Assembly (NCBI RefSeq): GCF_000376265.1
Contig: NZ_AQWU01000073.1
Location: forward strand, 35,375 to 99,374
Direction: 5' to 3'
Source: Thermus igniterrae ATCC 700962
Lineage (GTDB): Bacteria > Deinococcota > Deinococci > Deinococcales > Thermaceae
DNA length: 64,000 bases
Both the position numbers and the translations under genes were made by a program. Below the pieces are notes generated by a model. That model saw only the letters and a list, made by a program, of their open reading frames with translations. It made no database searches and was not told the origin of the DNA. Positions within the stretch are counted from its first letter, which is position 1, and each line of letters starts with the position of its first letter. Of the stretch, positions 50,524-59,096 are shown one piece after another.

Positions 50524-51906
50524 ATGGGCCTCCCCCTGGAGGATCTGCTGGCCCTGCCCTCCCTGGCGCGGGCCCGCCTGCTGGCGGGCGATGCGCGGCG
50601 CCCGGTCTCCTGGGTCCACGTGGTGGACCTGCCAGAGCCTGCTCCCTGGGTGCGGCCGGGCCAGCTCCTCCTCTCCACGGGTTATGCCTGGCCTCGGGAG
50701 GAGGAGGCCCTGCGGCGCTTTGCCCAGGCCCTGGCCGCCCGGGAGCCCGCCGGGGTGGCCCTGGCGGTTCCCCAGTTCTTCGCCCATTTTCCCCAGGCGG
50801 CCCTCGAGGTCCTGGGCCAAAGGGGGGTGGCCGTCTTGGAGCTTCCCTGGGAGGTGCCCTTTGCCCAGGTGACCGAGGAGGTGCTCAAGCGGCTTCTGGC
50901 CCGGCAGCTGGAGGTCCAGGAAAGGGTCCAGACCCTGCACCGGGCCCTGATGCAGGCGGTCCTACGCCGGGAGGACATGGCGGCCTTCCTGGGGCGGCTT
51001 TCCCAACTCCTCGGGCGCCCGGTGGCCCTGGCCGAGGTCCCAAGGGGCTTCGCCGTTCCCGTGCCCTTGGGCAGGGGTCTGGGGGGATACCTGGCCCTGG
51101 AGGGGGAGGCCGATGAGGTGGAGAGGCAGGCCCTGGAGAACGCGGCCTTGGTGGCCGGGCTGATCCTCTCCCACCAGCGGGCCTTGGCGGAGCAGGAGGC
51201 CAGGCTGGGGTATGCCTTCTTGGATGCCCTTTTGGAGGGGCGGCGGGAGGCCTTGAACCCCGAGCGGGCGCGGGCTTTTGGCCTGGACCTTTCCCGGCGG
51301 TACCGGCTTGGGGTCCTCCTGTTGCCCCTGCCCTTGCCCCTCACGGAAAGGGGGTTCCAGGAGCGGGAACGGGTGGTGGGGGAGGTGCGGGGCCTCCTGC
51401 GGCGCAAGGGGGCCTGCGGGGTCCTCTCGGTGAGCCTCAACCAGGTGCGCTTCCTCCTGCCCGAGGCCCTGGACCCCGGGGCCTTCTGGCGGGAGCTTGG
51501 CCTAGCCTTTCCCCTTTACCTTTCCCGGCCCAAGGCTCCCGGGGCTCTGGGAGAGGCTCTGCCCGAGGTAGAGCGGCTTTTCTCCTTTGCCGAGCCCGGG
51601 GTTTACCTCTATGAGGCCCACCTGGTGCCCCGCCTCCTCCTGGGGGACCTCGAGGCCCGCCAGGAACTCCTCGCCTGGCTCGCCCCCTTGCGCCCCGCCG
51701 AGCGCCAGGCCCTTTGGGCCTGGGTTCAGGCTGGTTTCCGCTACAAGGAAGCGGCCCGCGCCCTGGGGGTGCACCTCAACACCCTCCGCTACCGCCTGCG
51801 CCGGGTGGAGGCCAGGCTGGGGGTGGCCTTGGACCGCCCCGAGGACCGCTTCCAGCTGGAGCTGGCCGCGCGCATCTGGTCATTGAACGACAAAAAAGGG
51901 GGTTAG
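50524..51906 (+). CDS. PucR-family transcriptional regulator
   Basis: 460 aa. The N-terminal PucR domain has RPVSWVHVVDLPEPAPWVRPGQLLLSTGYAW, where an effector is thought to bind. A central GGDEF-like/GAF-like linker follows, and a C-terminal helix-turn-helix has GFRYKEAARALGVHLNTLRYRLRRVEARLGV, the HTH_30 signature. TAGCAT (50504-50509) is a possible -10. It is 68 bp upstream of the gabT-potABCD cluster on the same strand, so it is probably the local regulator. In other bacteria PucR relatives control purine, GABA or amine catabolism. Confidence 0.9.
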   Translation: MGLPLEDLLALPSLARARLLAGDARRPVSWVHVVDLPEPAPWVRPGQLLLSTGYAWPREEEALRRFAQALAAREPAGVALAVPQFFAHFPQAALEVLGQRGVAVLELPWEVPFAQVTEEVLKRLLARQLEVQERVQTLHRALMQAVLRREDMAAFLGRLSQLLGRPVALAEVPRGFAVPVPLGRGLGGYLALEGEADEVERQALENAALVAGLILSHQRALAEQEARLGYAFLDALLEGRREALNPERARAFGLDLSRRYRLGVLLLPLPLPLTERGFQERERVVGEVRGLLRRKGACGVLSVSLNQVRFLLPEALDPGAFWRELGLAFPLYLSRPKAPGALGEALPEVERLFSFAEPGVYLYEAHLVPRLLLGDLEARQELLAWLAPLRPAERQALWAWVQAGFRYKEAARALGVHLNTLRYRLRRVEARLGVALDRPEDRFQLELAARIWSLNDKKGG

Positions 51907-51925
51907 ATTTTGTCTTTTTGGGCCG

Positions 51926-51963
51926 TTGTTCCCGGCCCTCCTGGGGCCTAACCTCTTAGGTTA
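51926..51963 (+). promoter_or_regulatory. Candidate promoter and operator of the amine cluster
   Basis: TTGTTC (51926-51931) and TAACCT (51949-51954) are 17 bp apart. The -10 is the left arm of a perfect palindrome TAACCT-CTT-AGGTTA (51949-51963), which ends directly at the AAAGGAGG ribosome-binding site. A regulator such as the PucR protein could act here. Confidence 0.55.
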
Positions 51964-51974
51964 AAGGAGGCAGC

Positions 51975-53288
51975 GTGGCCCTAGTGGAGTCGCGGAACCA
52001 GGCCCTTTGGCAGTTGCGGGAGCGGGTCGTCCCCCGGGGGGTGGCCCAGGCCCATCCGGTTTTCATCGCCCGGGCCGAGGGGGCCCGCCTCTGGGACGTG
52101 GATGGGAAGGAGTACCTGGACTTCGCCGGGGGCATCGGGGTGATGAACGTGGGCCACGGTCACCCCCGGGTGCTCCAGGCGGTGCGGGCCCAGCTGGAGC
52201 GCTTCACCCACCTCTGCTTCCAGGTCACCCCCTACGAACCCTACGTGCGCTTGGCCGAGCGGTTGGCCGCTTTGGCCCCTGGGGACTTTCCCAAGAAGGC
52301 CCTCTTCCTCACCACCGGGGCGGAGGCGGTGGAGAATGCGGTCAAGATCGCCCGGGCCTTCACCGGCCGCCCGGCCATCGTGGCCCTCACCCACAGCTTC
52401 CACGGCCGTACCCTCCTGGGGATGTCCCTCACGGGCAAGGCCAGCTACTACAAGCAGAACTTCGGCCCCTTCGCCCCGGAGGTGTACCACGCTCCCGTGC
52501 CCTACCCCTACCGGGGCTTTACCGAGGAGGCGGCCTTGGAGGGTCTGGCGGAGCTTTTCCGGACCCAGGTGGATCCCGAGCGGGTGGCGGCCCTGATCCT
52601 GGAGCCGGTTCTCGGGGAGGGGGGGTTTATCCCCCTTTCCCCCACCTACCTGAAGGCGGTACGGGCCCTCACGGAGGCCCACGGTATCCTCCTCATCGCC
52701 GATGAGATCCAGTCGGGCTTTGGCCGCACGGGCCGCATGTGGGCCGTGGAGCATGCCGGCGTGGTTCCCGATCTCCTGACCTTTGCCAAGAGCGTGGCCG
52801 CAGGCCTTCCCCTCTCTGGGGTGGTGGGCCGGGCCGAGGTCATGGACGCCCCGCGGCCGGGGGGGCTTGGGGGCACCTACGCCGGCAACCCCCTGGCCTG
52901 TGCCGCGGGCCTAGCGGTGCTGGACGTTTTTCGGGAGGACGCCCTGCTGGAGCGGGCCCAGGCCCTGGGGGAGACCCTGTGGCGGGGACTCCTTGCCCTG
53001 CAGGCCCGCTTCCCTCAGGTGGGTGAGGTGCGGGGCCTGGGCCCCATGGTGGCCATGGAGTTCGTCCGCGACCCCGGGAGCAAGGAGCCCGCTCCCCATC
53101 TGGCCCAGGGGGTCTTGGAGGCGGCCCGGGAGCGGGGGCTCATCCTTCTCAAGGCCGGGATGTACGGCAACGTGATCCGGGTGCTGGTGCCCCTTACCGC
53201 TTCCCCGGAGGAGGTGGCGGAGGGTCTGGGGCGCCTGGAGCAGGCCATGGAGGCTGCGCTCGTTGGGGAGGGGGGATGCTCTTCCTGA
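51975..53288 (+). CDS. gabT: 4-aminobutyrate aminotransferase (GabT-like)
   Basis: 437 aa, starting at GTG 51975 after AAAGGAGG. It follows E. coli GabT closely: THLCFQVTPYEPYVRLAERL, TTGAEAVENAVKIARA, FHGRTLLGMSLTGK, EPVLGEGGF, IADEIQSGFGRTG, PLP lysine in LTFAKSVAAGLPLSGV, and GGLGGTYAGNPLA. It transfers the amino group of GABA or similar omega-amino compounds to 2-oxoglutarate, giving a semialdehyde. It is first gene of a tight cluster; its last codons overlap the potA start. No succinate-semialdehyde dehydrogenase is in the cluster. Confidence 0.9.
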   Translation: MALVESRNQALWQLRERVVPRGVAQAHPVFIARAEGARLWDVDGKEYLDFAGGIGVMNVGHGHPRVLQAVRAQLERFTHLCFQVTPYEPYVRLAERLAALAPGDFPKKALFLTTGAEAVENAVKIARAFTGRPAIVALTHSFHGRTLLGMSLTGKASYYKQNFGPFAPEVYHAPVPYPYRGFTEEAALEGLAELFRTQVDPERVAALILEPVLGEGGFIPLSPTYLKAVRALTEAHGILLIADEIQSGFGRTGRMWAVEHAGVVPDLLTFAKSVAAGLPLSGVVGRAEVMDAPRPGGLGGTYAGNPLACAAGLAVLDVFREDALLERAQALGETLWRGLLALQARFPQVGEVRGLGPMVAMEFVRDPGSKEPAPHLAQGVLEAARERGLILLKAGMYGNVIRVLVPLTASPEEVAEGLGRLEQAMEAALVGEGGCSS

Positions 53289-54391
53289 AGAGGATCCGCA
53301 GGGGTGGCCTGGGGCGCAGGGGCGGGGCCTCGGGCGAGGGGAGCCTTCTCCGCTCGGACGGCGCAGAGGGCCTTTGGGCAACTTCAGGAGGGCTTGGCCT
53401 TCAGGGCATCACCAAGCGCTTCGGCGAGCTGGAGGTCCTCCGGGGGGTGTCCTTGGAGGTCCACCGGGGGGAGTTCTTTACCCTTTTGGGTCCTTCGGGG
53501 TGCGGCAAGACCACCCTGTTGCGCATCGTGGGGGGGTTTGAGGTGCCCGATGCGGGCCGGGTGGTGCTTGGCGGGAGGGACCTGACCCACCTCCCTGCCC
53601 ACCGGCGCCCGGTGAACACGGTGTTCCAGAACTACGCCCTCTTTCCCCACCTGACGGTTTACGAGAACGTGGCCTTCGGCCTGAGAAGCCGGGGTTTCCC
53701 CGAGGCCGAGGTCCGGGCCCGGGTGGAGTATGCCCTGGGGCTTTTGCACCTGGAAGGCCTTCTCCACCGCTATCCCCAGCAACTCTCCGGGGGGCAGAAG
53801 CAACGGGTGGCCCTGGCCCGGGCCCTGGTGAACGAGCCTGAGGTCCTCCTCCTGGACGAGCCCATGAGCGCCCTGGACGCCAAGTTGCGGGCGGAGGTGC
53901 AGGTGGAACTTCGGAACCTGCAACGGCGCCTGGGGGCCACCTTCATCCTGGTCACCCACGACCAGGAGGAGGCCATGGCGGTCTCTGACCGCATCGGGGT
54001 CATGGAGGGGGGAAGAATCCTCCAGGTGGGCACGCCAGAGGAGGTTTACGAGAGGCCCAGGACCCGCTTCGTGGCCGAGTTTCTGGGGGTGGCCAACCTC
54101 ATCCCCGCCCGAAGGGGCAAAGGGGGGGTGGAGACCCCCTGGGGTACCTTTGCCCTCGAGGTCCCCTGGGAGAGGGGCTTTCTGGCCATGCGGCCCGAGC
54201 GGGTGGAGGTTCACCTCCATGCCGTACCCGGCTCCGTCCCGGCCCGGGTGCGGCAGGTGATCTACCGTGGGGCCTACCTGGAAGCCTTTTTGGAACCTTC
54301 CCTGAGGGTGCGCACCGCCTTGCGCCTGAGCCCTGACCAGGAGATTTTCGTGCGCCTACCCGTGAAAGGCCTGGTGGTCCTCCATGAATAG
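53276..54391 (+). CDS. potA: Spermidine/putrescine ABC transporter ATP-binding protein
   Basis: 371 aa. Walker A GPSGCGKTT, Q loop FQNYALFPHLTV, signature LSGGQKQRVALARAL, Walker B VLLLDEPMSALD, switch VTHDQEEAM and a C-terminal TOBE-like domain (FLAMRPERVEV) identify a PotA-type importer ATPase. The first 42 residues are Gly/Arg-rich and precede the usual opening (LQGITKRFGELEVLRGVS). No in-frame ATG, GTG or TTG lies closer, so the ATG overlapping the gabT stop is kept. It may be a true extension or mark a changed 5' end. It energises PotB-PotC uptake. Confidence 0.92.
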   Translation: MLFLKRIRRGGLGRRGGASGEGSLLRSDGAEGLWATSGGLGLQGITKRFGELEVLRGVSLEVHRGEFFTLLGPSGCGKTTLLRIVGGFEVPDAGRVVLGGRDLTHLPAHRRPVNTVFQNYALFPHLTVYENVAFGLRSRGFPEAEVRARVEYALGLLHLEGLLHRYPQQLSGGQKQRVALARALVNEPEVLLLDEPMSALDAKLRAEVQVELRNLQRRLGATFILVTHDQEEAMAVSDRIGVMEGGRILQVGTPEEVYERPRTRFVAEFLGVANLIPARRGKGGVETPWGTFALEVPWERGFLAMRPERVEVHLHAVPGSVPARVRQVIYRGAYLEAFLEPSLRVRTALRLSPDQEIFVRLPVKGLVVLHE

Positions 54392-55289
54392 GCTCCTGGT
54401 CTGGTACGGGGAGCTGACCACGGCCCCGAGCCTCTTCCTGAGGGGACTCCTTCTGGTCCTCCCGGGGATGGTTTGGCTCCTGGCCTTTTTGGTTCTTCCG
54501 GGCCTTGTCCTCCTGCCCCTCTCCTTTGCCGAGAGGGGGGCCTTTGGCGAGGTGGTCTGGACGTTTTCCTGGGAGAACTACCGCCGGCTTCTGGGGTTTG
54601 GCGTACTGGGCTATAGCCCCGACAACCTCCTGGCCCTCCTGCGCACCCTGTGGGTGGCCCTGGTCACCACCCTGATCTGCCTGCTCCTGGCCTATCCCAT
54701 CGCCTTCTTCATCCGTTCCAAGCCTCGCGCCCAGCGCTACCTGTGGCTGTCTTTGGTCCTGATTCCTTTCTGGACCAACATCGTCATCCGCACCTACGCT
54801 TGGCAGCTCCTCCTGGCCCCGGAGATGCCCTTTGCCCGGCTGGCCTCGGCCTTGGGCCTCCTGGAGCCCGGAATGGCCCTTTTCCCCAGCACCCTGGCGG
54901 TGTACGTAGGCATGGTGAGCGCCTTCTTGCCCTTCATGGTTCTGCCCCTCTACTCCAGCGTGGAGCGGCTGGACGAAAGCCTCCTGGAGGCGGTGCGGGA
55001 CCTCTATGGGGGGCCCTGGCGCGTCTTCCTCCACGGGGTGTTGCCCCAGACCCTGCCCGGCCTGACCGTGGGGGTGATCCTCACCTTCGTCCCCGCCATG
55101 GGCATGTTCGTGGTGCCCGACCTCTTGGGAGGGGCCAAGCACCTCTTGGTGGGGAACCTCATCCAGCAGGCCTTTTACACCATGCGGGACTGGCCTTATG
55201 GGGCGGCCCTGAGCCTGGTCTTGGTCCTCCTCACCCTTTTGGCCCTGCGCCTCTACCGCCGCCACGGGAAGGAGGTGGAGCTGGCGTGA
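54384..55289 (+). CDS. potB: Polyamine ABC transporter permease PotB
   Basis: 301 aa with about six transmembrane helices. The ATPase-contact loop ERLDESLLEAVRDLYGGPWRVFLHGVLPQTLPGL carries the EAA motif. LIPFWTNIVIRTYAW and PALGMFVVPDLLGG-like text (VPAMGMFVVPDLLGGAK) are typical of PotB. It overlaps potA by 8 bp and potC by 4 bp, so translation is coupled. It forms a heterodimer with PotC. Confidence 0.93.
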   Translation: MNRLLVWYGELTTAPSLFLRGLLLVLPGMVWLLAFLVLPGLVLLPLSFAERGAFGEVVWTFSWENYRRLLGFGVLGYSPDNLLALLRTLWVALVTTLICLLLAYPIAFFIRSKPRAQRYLWLSLVLIPFWTNIVIRTYAWQLLLAPEMPFARLASALGLLEPGMALFPSTLAVYVGMVSAFLPFMVLPLYSSVERLDESLLEAVRDLYGGPWRVFLHGVLPQTLPGLTVGVILTFVPAMGMFVVPDLLGGAKHLLVGNLIQQAFYTMRDWPYGAALSLVLVLLTLLALRLYRRHGKEVELA

Positions 55290-56077
55290 GGGTGTCCTGG
55301 ATGACCCGCGCGGTGGCTCTCTCGGCCCTGGCCTTGTTGTACCTCCCCATGCTGGCGGTGGCCCTCTTCTCCCTGAACCGCACCCGGCACGGCCTGGGCT
55401 GGGGCGGCTTCACCTGGGAGTGGTACCTGCGCCTCTTGCAGAACGAGGCCGTCCTCGAGGCCACCCGCAACACCTTTCTCCTCGCCCTCCTTTCCACGCT
55501 CCTGGCCACCCTGCTGGGCACCCTTTTGGCCCTGGGCCTGGAGCGCCACCCCTTTGGCCGGCGCTTCCGGGGCTTTTTGGAGACCCTGCTCTACCTGCCC
55601 GTGGTCACCCCGGACCTGATCCTGGCCGCGGCCTTGGTGGTGGCCTTCGGCTTCCTGCGCCAGGCCTTCAGCCTCTTTGAGCCCGGGCTTCCTGCCATGG
55701 TGGTGGGGCACGTGACCTTCCAGGTGGCCTTCGTGGCCCTGGTGGTCATGAGCCGCTTGCAGGGCCTGCCCCGGGAGCTGGACGAGGCTGCCCGCGACCT
55801 CTACGCCACCTATCCCGTCTACCTGCGCCGGGTGCTCCTGCCCCTTCTGACCCCGGGTATCGTGGCCGGGGCCATGCTGGCCTTCACCCTCTCCCTGGAC
55901 GATTTCGTCATCAGCTTCTTCACCGCCGGGCCCACCAGCCAGACCCTTCCCCTCCTCATCTACGCCTCTGCCCGGCGGGGCGTCACCCCGGAGATCCATG
56001 CGGTTTCCACCCTGATCTTCCTCCTCACCGTGTTGGCGGTGCTGGGCGGGGAACGGCTTACCAGGAGGTCGGTATGA
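55286..56077 (+). CDS. potC: Polyamine ABC transporter permease PotC
   Basis: 263 aa with about six transmembrane helices. The EAA loop is RLQGLPRELDEAARDLYATYPVYLRRVLLPLLTPG, and LAFTLSLDDFVISFFTAGP is the PotC signature. GTG 55286 is chosen because GGAGGTG lies 8 nt upstream and its TGA overlap with potB fits coupling; ATG 55301 is an alternative. It overlaps potD by 4 bp. Confidence 0.92.
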   Translation: MRVSWMTRAVALSALALLYLPMLAVALFSLNRTRHGLGWGGFTWEWYLRLLQNEAVLEATRNTFLLALLSTLLATLLGTLLALGLERHPFGRRFRGFLETLLYLPVVTPDLILAAALVVAFGFLRQAFSLFEPGLPAMVVGHVTFQVAFVALVVMSRLQGLPRELDEAARDLYATYPVYLRRVLLPLLTPGIVAGAMLAFTLSLDDFVISFFTAGPTSQTLPLLIYASARRGVTPEIHAVSTLIFLLTVLAVLGGERLTRRSV

Positions 56078-57093
56078 GGATACTGGCGATGTTGGTGGTG
56101 TTTTTGGCCCTGGGGCTGGCCCAGAAGGAGCTAAGGCTTTTCATCTGGTCGGAGTACATAGACCCCGCCATCCTCGAGGCCTTCACCAAGCAGTACGGCC
56201 ACAAGGTGCGGGTGGACCTCTACGAGTCCAACGAGGAGATGATCGCCAAGCTCCAGGCGGGGGGGGTGAGCCAGTACGACCTCATCTTCCCCTCGGACTT
56301 CTACGTCCCCTCCCTCATCCAGCTCCGGCTGGTCCAGCCCCTGGACCACGCCAAGATTCCCAACCTCAAGAACCTGGACGACAAGTTCAAAAACCCCCCC
56401 TTTGACCCGGGCAACCGCTACTCCGCCGCCTACCAGTGGGGGACCACGGGCATCGTCTACCGCAAGGACCGGGTGGCCAAGCCGGAAAGCTGGGGGGTTC
56501 TCTTCCAGGAGCCTAAGGCCCCCTTCGTCCTCATGGACTCCTCCCGGGAGATGCTGGGGAATGCCCTCAAGTACCTGGGCTACTCCGTGAACACCAAAAA
56601 TCCCAAGGAGGTGCAGCAGGCGGGGCAGCTCCTCCTGCAGGCCAAGCGGAGCCGCTACTTCCTGGGCTTTGAAGGGGGGGTGGGGGGCAAGAACCGGGTG
56701 GTGGCCGGGGCTGCTGCCTACGCCGTGGTCTACAACGGGGACGCCATGCGGGCGGCCGACGAGAACCCGGGCAAGGTGGACTTCGCCATCCCCAAGGAGG
56801 GGGCCACCCTCTGGGTAGACTCCATGATGATTCCGGCCAGAGCGCCCAATCCCGAGGCGGCCCACCGCTTCATCAACTTCATCCTGGACCCCAAGGTAGG
56901 GGCCCAGCTTTCCAACTACAACCGTTACGCCACGCCCAACAAGGCCGCCCTGCCCTTCGTTAACCCCGCGGACCGCAAGAACCCGGCCATCTACCCAAGC
57001 CCCGAGGCCATGCGGCGCCTGGAGTTCATCCTGGACCTGGGCAAGGACAACCGGATCTACGACGAGGTCTGGACCGCGGTGAAAAGCCGTTAG
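56074..57093 (+). CDS. potD: Polyamine-binding periplasmic protein PotD
   Basis: 339 aa with signal peptide LAMLVVFLALGLAQ. The mature start LRLFIWSEYIDPAILEAF and YDLIFPSDFYVPSLI, YQWGTTGIVYRKDRV, VYNGDAMRA and DSMMIPARAPNPEAAHRFINFILDP follow PotD/PotF, where acidic and aromatic residues clamp polyamines. Family members also bind related diamines or amino acids. Thermus makes unusual long polyamines, so the ligand may differ from putrescine or spermidine. It overlaps potC and precedes the second GabT-like gene by 7 bp. Confidence 0.92.
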   Translation: MRILAMLVVFLALGLAQKELRLFIWSEYIDPAILEAFTKQYGHKVRVDLYESNEEMIAKLQAGGVSQYDLIFPSDFYVPSLIQLRLVQPLDHAKIPNLKNLDDKFKNPPFDPGNRYSAAYQWGTTGIVYRKDRVAKPESWGVLFQEPKAPFVLMDSSREMLGNALKYLGYSVNTKNPKEVQQAGQLLLQAKRSRYFLGFEGGVGGKNRVVAGAAAYAVVYNGDAMRAADENPGKVDFAIPKEGATLWVDSMMIPARAPNPEAAHRFINFILDPKVGAQLSNYNRYATPNKAALPFVNPADRKNPAIYPSPEAMRRLEFILDLGKDNRIYDEVWTAVKSR

Positions 57094-57100
57094 GAGGCGT

Positions 57101-58444
57101 ATGGGTTACATCCAGCTTAGAACCGAGATTCCCGGGCCCAAAAGCCGGGAGCTTTTGGAAAGGAGGGCGCGGGCGGTTTCCCGGGGCCTGGCCCAGGCCA
57201 ACCCCATCGCTGTGGCCAGGGCCCACGGGGCCTTGGTGGAAGACGTGGACGGCAACCTCCTCGTGGATCTGGCGGGGGGCATCGGGGCCCTGGCGGTGGG
57301 GCACACCCCCGAGAGGGTGGTGGAGGCCATCCAGGCCCAAGCGGAGCGGCTCATCCACATGTGCGCCATCGTGGCCAACTACGAGCCCTACGTGGCCTTG
57401 GCCGAGGCCCTGAACGCCCTCTACCCGGGCCCTGGCCCGGCCAAGACCCTCCTGGCCAATGGGGGGGCGGAGGCGGTGGAGAACGCGGTGAAGCTGGCCC
57501 GGGCCTACACGGGGAGGGCGGCGGTGATGGTCTTTGAAGGGGCCTACCACGGCCGCACCAACCTCACCATGGCCATGACCTCCAAGTACGCCCTCTTCAA
57601 AAAGGGCTTTGGCCCCTTTGCCCCGGAGGTTTACCGCCTGCCCGTGCCCAACCTCTACCGTACCCCCCCGGGGATGACGGAAGAGGAGTACCTGGACTGG
57701 TCCCTCTGGAACCTGGAAAATGCCCTGGTGGCCCATATTGACGGCTCTGCCCTGGCGGCCATCGTTATAGAGCCGGTCCTGGGGGAAGGGGGGTTCATCC
57801 CCGTGCCCCACGCCTTCTTGCGCAAGCTCCGGGAGATCGCCGACCGCACTGGGGCTCTCCTTATCGCCGATGAGGTGCAGTCCGGTTCGGGGCGCACCGG
57901 CCGGATGTGGGCCATAGAGCATAGCGGGGTGGTGCCCGACCTCATCGTCTCCGCCAAGAGCCTGGGGGCGGGCATGCCCATCAGCGCGGTGACGGGAAGA
58001 GCGGAGGTGCTGGACGCTCCCCACGTGGGGGGGGTGGGGAGCACCTACGGCGGCAACCCCCTGGCGGCGGTGGCGGCCCTCGAGGCCCTCCGCATCCTGC
58101 GCTCCCCCGGCTTCATGGAACGGGCCTCCCTCATAGAGGCTACGGTGCGCCGGGTCTTTACCCCCCTCAAGGAGGCGGTCCCCGCCCTGGGGGATGTGCG
58201 GGGCCTGGGGGCCATGATGGCCTTGGAGTTCGTCAAGGACCCCAGGACCAAAGAGCCCTGGCCGGAGTTCGTCCTGGAGCTGGTCAGGCGCAACGCCGAG
58301 CGGGGCGTGATCACCATCCGTGCAGGCCTGTACTCCAACGCCCTCCGCTTCCTCCCACCCCTGGACATCCCCCTAGACATGCTGGAGGAGGCCCTTTCCG
58401 TGGTGGCCGAGAACATCCGGGAGGTGTATGCCAAGCTGGCCTGA
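57101..58444 (+). CDS. Second GabT-like class III aminotransferase
   Basis: 447 aa. Same family signatures as the gabT at 51975: VDLAGGIGALAVGHTPERVV, ANGGAEAVENAVKLARAYTGR, YHGRTNLTMAMTSK, EPVLGEGGF, IADEVQSGSGRTG, lysine in IVSAKSLGAGMPISAV and GGVGSTYGGNPLA. An insertion (PPGMTEEEYLDWSLWNLENAL) and other changes show that it is a distinct paralogue; it is probably for another omega-amino or diamine substrate. Some relatives in the wider family act as amino-acid racemases, which is possible here. AGGAGGCG precedes the ATG. It overlaps the acetyltransferase gene by 17 bp. Confidence 0.88.
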   Translation: MGYIQLRTEIPGPKSRELLERRARAVSRGLAQANPIAVARAHGALVEDVDGNLLVDLAGGIGALAVGHTPERVVEAIQAQAERLIHMCAIVANYEPYVALAEALNALYPGPGPAKTLLANGGAEAVENAVKLARAYTGRAAVMVFEGAYHGRTNLTMAMTSKYALFKKGFGPFAPEVYRLPVPNLYRTPPGMTEEEYLDWSLWNLENALVAHIDGSALAAIVIEPVLGEGGFIPVPHAFLRKLREIADRTGALLIADEVQSGSGRTGRMWAIEHSGVVPDLIVSAKSLGAGMPISAVTGRAEVLDAPHVGGVGSTYGGNPLAAVAALEALRILRSPGFMERASLIEATVRRVFTPLKEAVPALGDVRGLGAMMALEFVKDPRTKEPWPEFVLELVRRNAERGVITIRAGLYSNALRFLPPLDIPLDMLEEALSVVAENIREVYAKLA

Positions 58445-59096
58445 ACCCCTCTTCTGGTCCGAGGACGGGCGCTTTGCCGTGGTGCGCTCCCAGCCTTCCA
58501 TGGCGGAGGTCTTGGAGGAGATCCAGGAGAAAAGCTTCCCCACCCTTTCCAAGGAAGAGCGCATGACCCGGGAGCACTACCTTTCCCACATGCGCATCTT
58601 CCCCGAGGGACAGCATGCGGTGGTGGAGGTGGCCACGGGCAGGGTGGTGGCCTGCTCCACCGACTTTCGCACCCGCGTGGACTTCCACCACTACCAGCAC
58701 CGGTACATAGAGGCGGTGGCCGGGAACTGGCTTACCCGGCACGACCCCGAGGGGGACTGGCTCTACGGGGCGGACATCGGGGTCTTGCCCGAGTACCGGG
58801 GCCTTGGCCTCTCCCGCCTCCTTTACCAGGCCCGCCAGAATCTGGTGCGCCGTCTGGGCCTGAAGGGGCACGTGGCCGGGAGCATGCCCAAGGGATACCA
58901 CCGCCACGCCCGGGAGATGCCCATAGAGGAGTACGTGCACCGGGTGGTGCGGGGGGAGTTGCAAGACCCGGTGCTCTCCGTGCAGCTTAGGCGGGGCTAC
59001 CGGGTGTACGGCATCATCCCTGATTACCTGGAGGACCCTAGCTGCCTGAACTACGGGGTCTTTGTGGTCTGGCGCAACCCGGAGGTGGGTTGGTGA
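58428..59096 (+). CDS. GNAT-family N-acetyltransferase
   Basis: 222 aa. The acetyl-CoA-binding strand-loop is DIGVLPEYRGLGLSRLLYQARQNLVRRLGL, with the R-G-x-G-L form of motif A; a later YGIIPDYLEDPSCLNYGVFV strand completes the fold. Residues 25-60 form the variable substrate cap. It starts within the end of the upstream aminotransferase gene (17-bp overlap) and its stop overlaps the amidohydrolase start, so it belongs to the cluster. Polyamine or amino-acid acetylation is a natural guess. Confidence 0.82.
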   Translation: MPSWPEPLFWSEDGRFAVVRSQPSMAEVLEEIQEKSFPTLSKEERMTREHYLSHMRIFPEGQHAVVEVATGRVVACSTDFRTRVDFHHYQHRYIEAVAGNWLTRHDPEGDWLYGADIGVLPEYRGLGLSRLLYQARQNLVRRLGLKGHVAGSMPKGYHRHAREMPIEEYVHRVVRGELQDPVLSVQLRRGYRVYGIIPDYLEDPSCLNYGVFVVWRNPEVGW

